Origin: an uncultured Clostridia bacterium | GTDB taxonomy: Bacteria > Bacillota_I > Bacilli_A > RF39 > UBA660 | Direction of reading: 5' to 3' | Assembly: GCA_946533175.1 (NCBI GenBank) | Contig: CAMNBS010000008.1 | Coordinates: 1 to 23,773 of the forward strand | Length of the DNA: 23,773 nucleotides | Shown: in pieces, positions 23,451 to 23,773 of the stretch | Layout: every line of letters begins with the position of its first letter | How positions within the stretch are numbered: position 1 is the stretch's first letter | The notes under the pieces: generated by a model | Seen by the model: the letters and a program-made list of their open reading frames with translations, nothing else | What the model was told of the DNA's origin: nothing | Database searches by the model: none | Position numbers and translations under genes: made by a program

Positions 23451-23773
23451 ATGAAAAAATATTTATTTTTAATTTTATTTTTTGGATGTTTATTTATATC
23501 TGGTTGTGGGAATAATAATCAAGATATTATAAAAGATTTAAAAAATCAAATTAATGACTTAAAAGCTTATGATATGACAGGAAAATTGGAAGTTGTTAAT
23601 AATGATGATGTTTTTAATTATAATGTATCAGTAAGTTATAAGGATAGTGATTATTATCGGGTAGCTCTTCAAAATATTGCTAATAATCATGAACAAATCA
23701 TTTTAAGAAATGATGATGGGGTTTATGTTGTTACACCTTCTTTAAATAAAAGTTTTAAATTTCAGAGTGATTG
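23451..23773 (+). CDS. Lipoprotein, LolA/GerS-like (partial, runs off the right edge)
   Basis: The first 107 codons of an open gene. The signal peptide MKKYLFLILFFGCLFISGC ends in a lipobox (ISGC, lipidated C19). The mature part begins with a charged helix, DIIKDLKNQINDLKAY, then a beta-rich segment starting MTGKLEVVNNDD and passing through YNVSVSYKDSDYYRVAL, NNHEQIILRNDDGVYVVTP and SLNKSFKFQSDW at the window end. Strand pairs ending in a NHEQIILRN-DGVYVVTPSLNKSFKF pattern resemble the LolA/LolB-like half-barrel lipoproteins of Bacillota, including GerS and YdcC relatives. GTGAGG lies before the ATG. The rest is outside the window, so the full length and family cannot be confirmed. Confidence 0.72.
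   Translation, partial: MKKYLFLILFFGCLFISGCGNNNQDIIKDLKNQINDLKAYDMTGKLEVVNNDDVFNYNVSVSYKDSDYYRVALQNIANNHEQIILRNDDGVYVVTPSLNKSFKFQSD

Overview
The window is a chromosomal segment from a very AT-rich, cell-walled low-GC Bacillota, most like uncultured or gut-associated Bacilli (RF39/Erysipelotrichales-type); this placement is inferred from gene content. Trp is TGG throughout and TGA ends several genes (for example the FeoA-like gene and the DUF3781 gene), so the standard bacterial code applies and the organism is not a TGA-Trp Mollicute. Peptidoglycan enzymes (a VanY-type D,D-carboxypeptidase lipoprotein and a LysM/G5/M23 endopeptidase) show that it has a wall. No tRNA, rRNA, CRISPR array, IS element or phage gene is visible. 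Most of the window looks like core chromosome.

Left part (1-2731): a TetR-family regulator is divergent from a tight FeoA-domain / ZIP-transporter / CDF-exporter operon. The shared region carries a near-consensus sigma-A promoter, followed at once by a perfect 10-bp inverted repeat over the predicted transcription start. The CDF protein has the HxxxD/HxxxD zinc-type signature and a His-rich tail, so zinc homeostasis under TetR control is the best reading. Next (2775-6568) is a phenylalanine operon: a consensus promoter, a T-box leader (probable UUC specifier), pheS, pheT and a terminator.

Middle (6596-16451): mostly single genes or pairs, each with its own promoter and terminator. They are a histidine phosphatase; a secreted, membrane-anchored protein with cadherin-like repeats; a decayed fragment of an isoprenylcysteine-methyltransferase-like gene; a VanY lipoprotein with a DUF3781 gene; a DUF975 membrane protein on the minus strand; a phosphomannomutase/phosphoglucomutase; a large fused MacB/FtsX-type ABC transporter; and a small membrane-anchored BIG2 protein.

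Right part (16552-23037): one long co-directional operon, rplI-dnaB-M23 endopeptidase-walJ-rlmH-AGCS symporter-ung. Junctions are TAATG overlaps or gaps of a few bases, and it ends at a bidirectional terminator shared with a minus-strand DUF378 gene. After a divergent intergenic region holding two palindromes, a lipoprotein gene resembling LolA/GerS-like proteins begins and runs off the right edge.

No clearly new multi-gene system stands out. The most promising items are the TetR/FeoA/ZIP/CDF metal operon with its operator (a FeoA protein with no FeoB beside it), the repeated motif in the cytoplasmic tail of the cadherin-like protein, and the palindromes upstream of the last lipoprotein gene.
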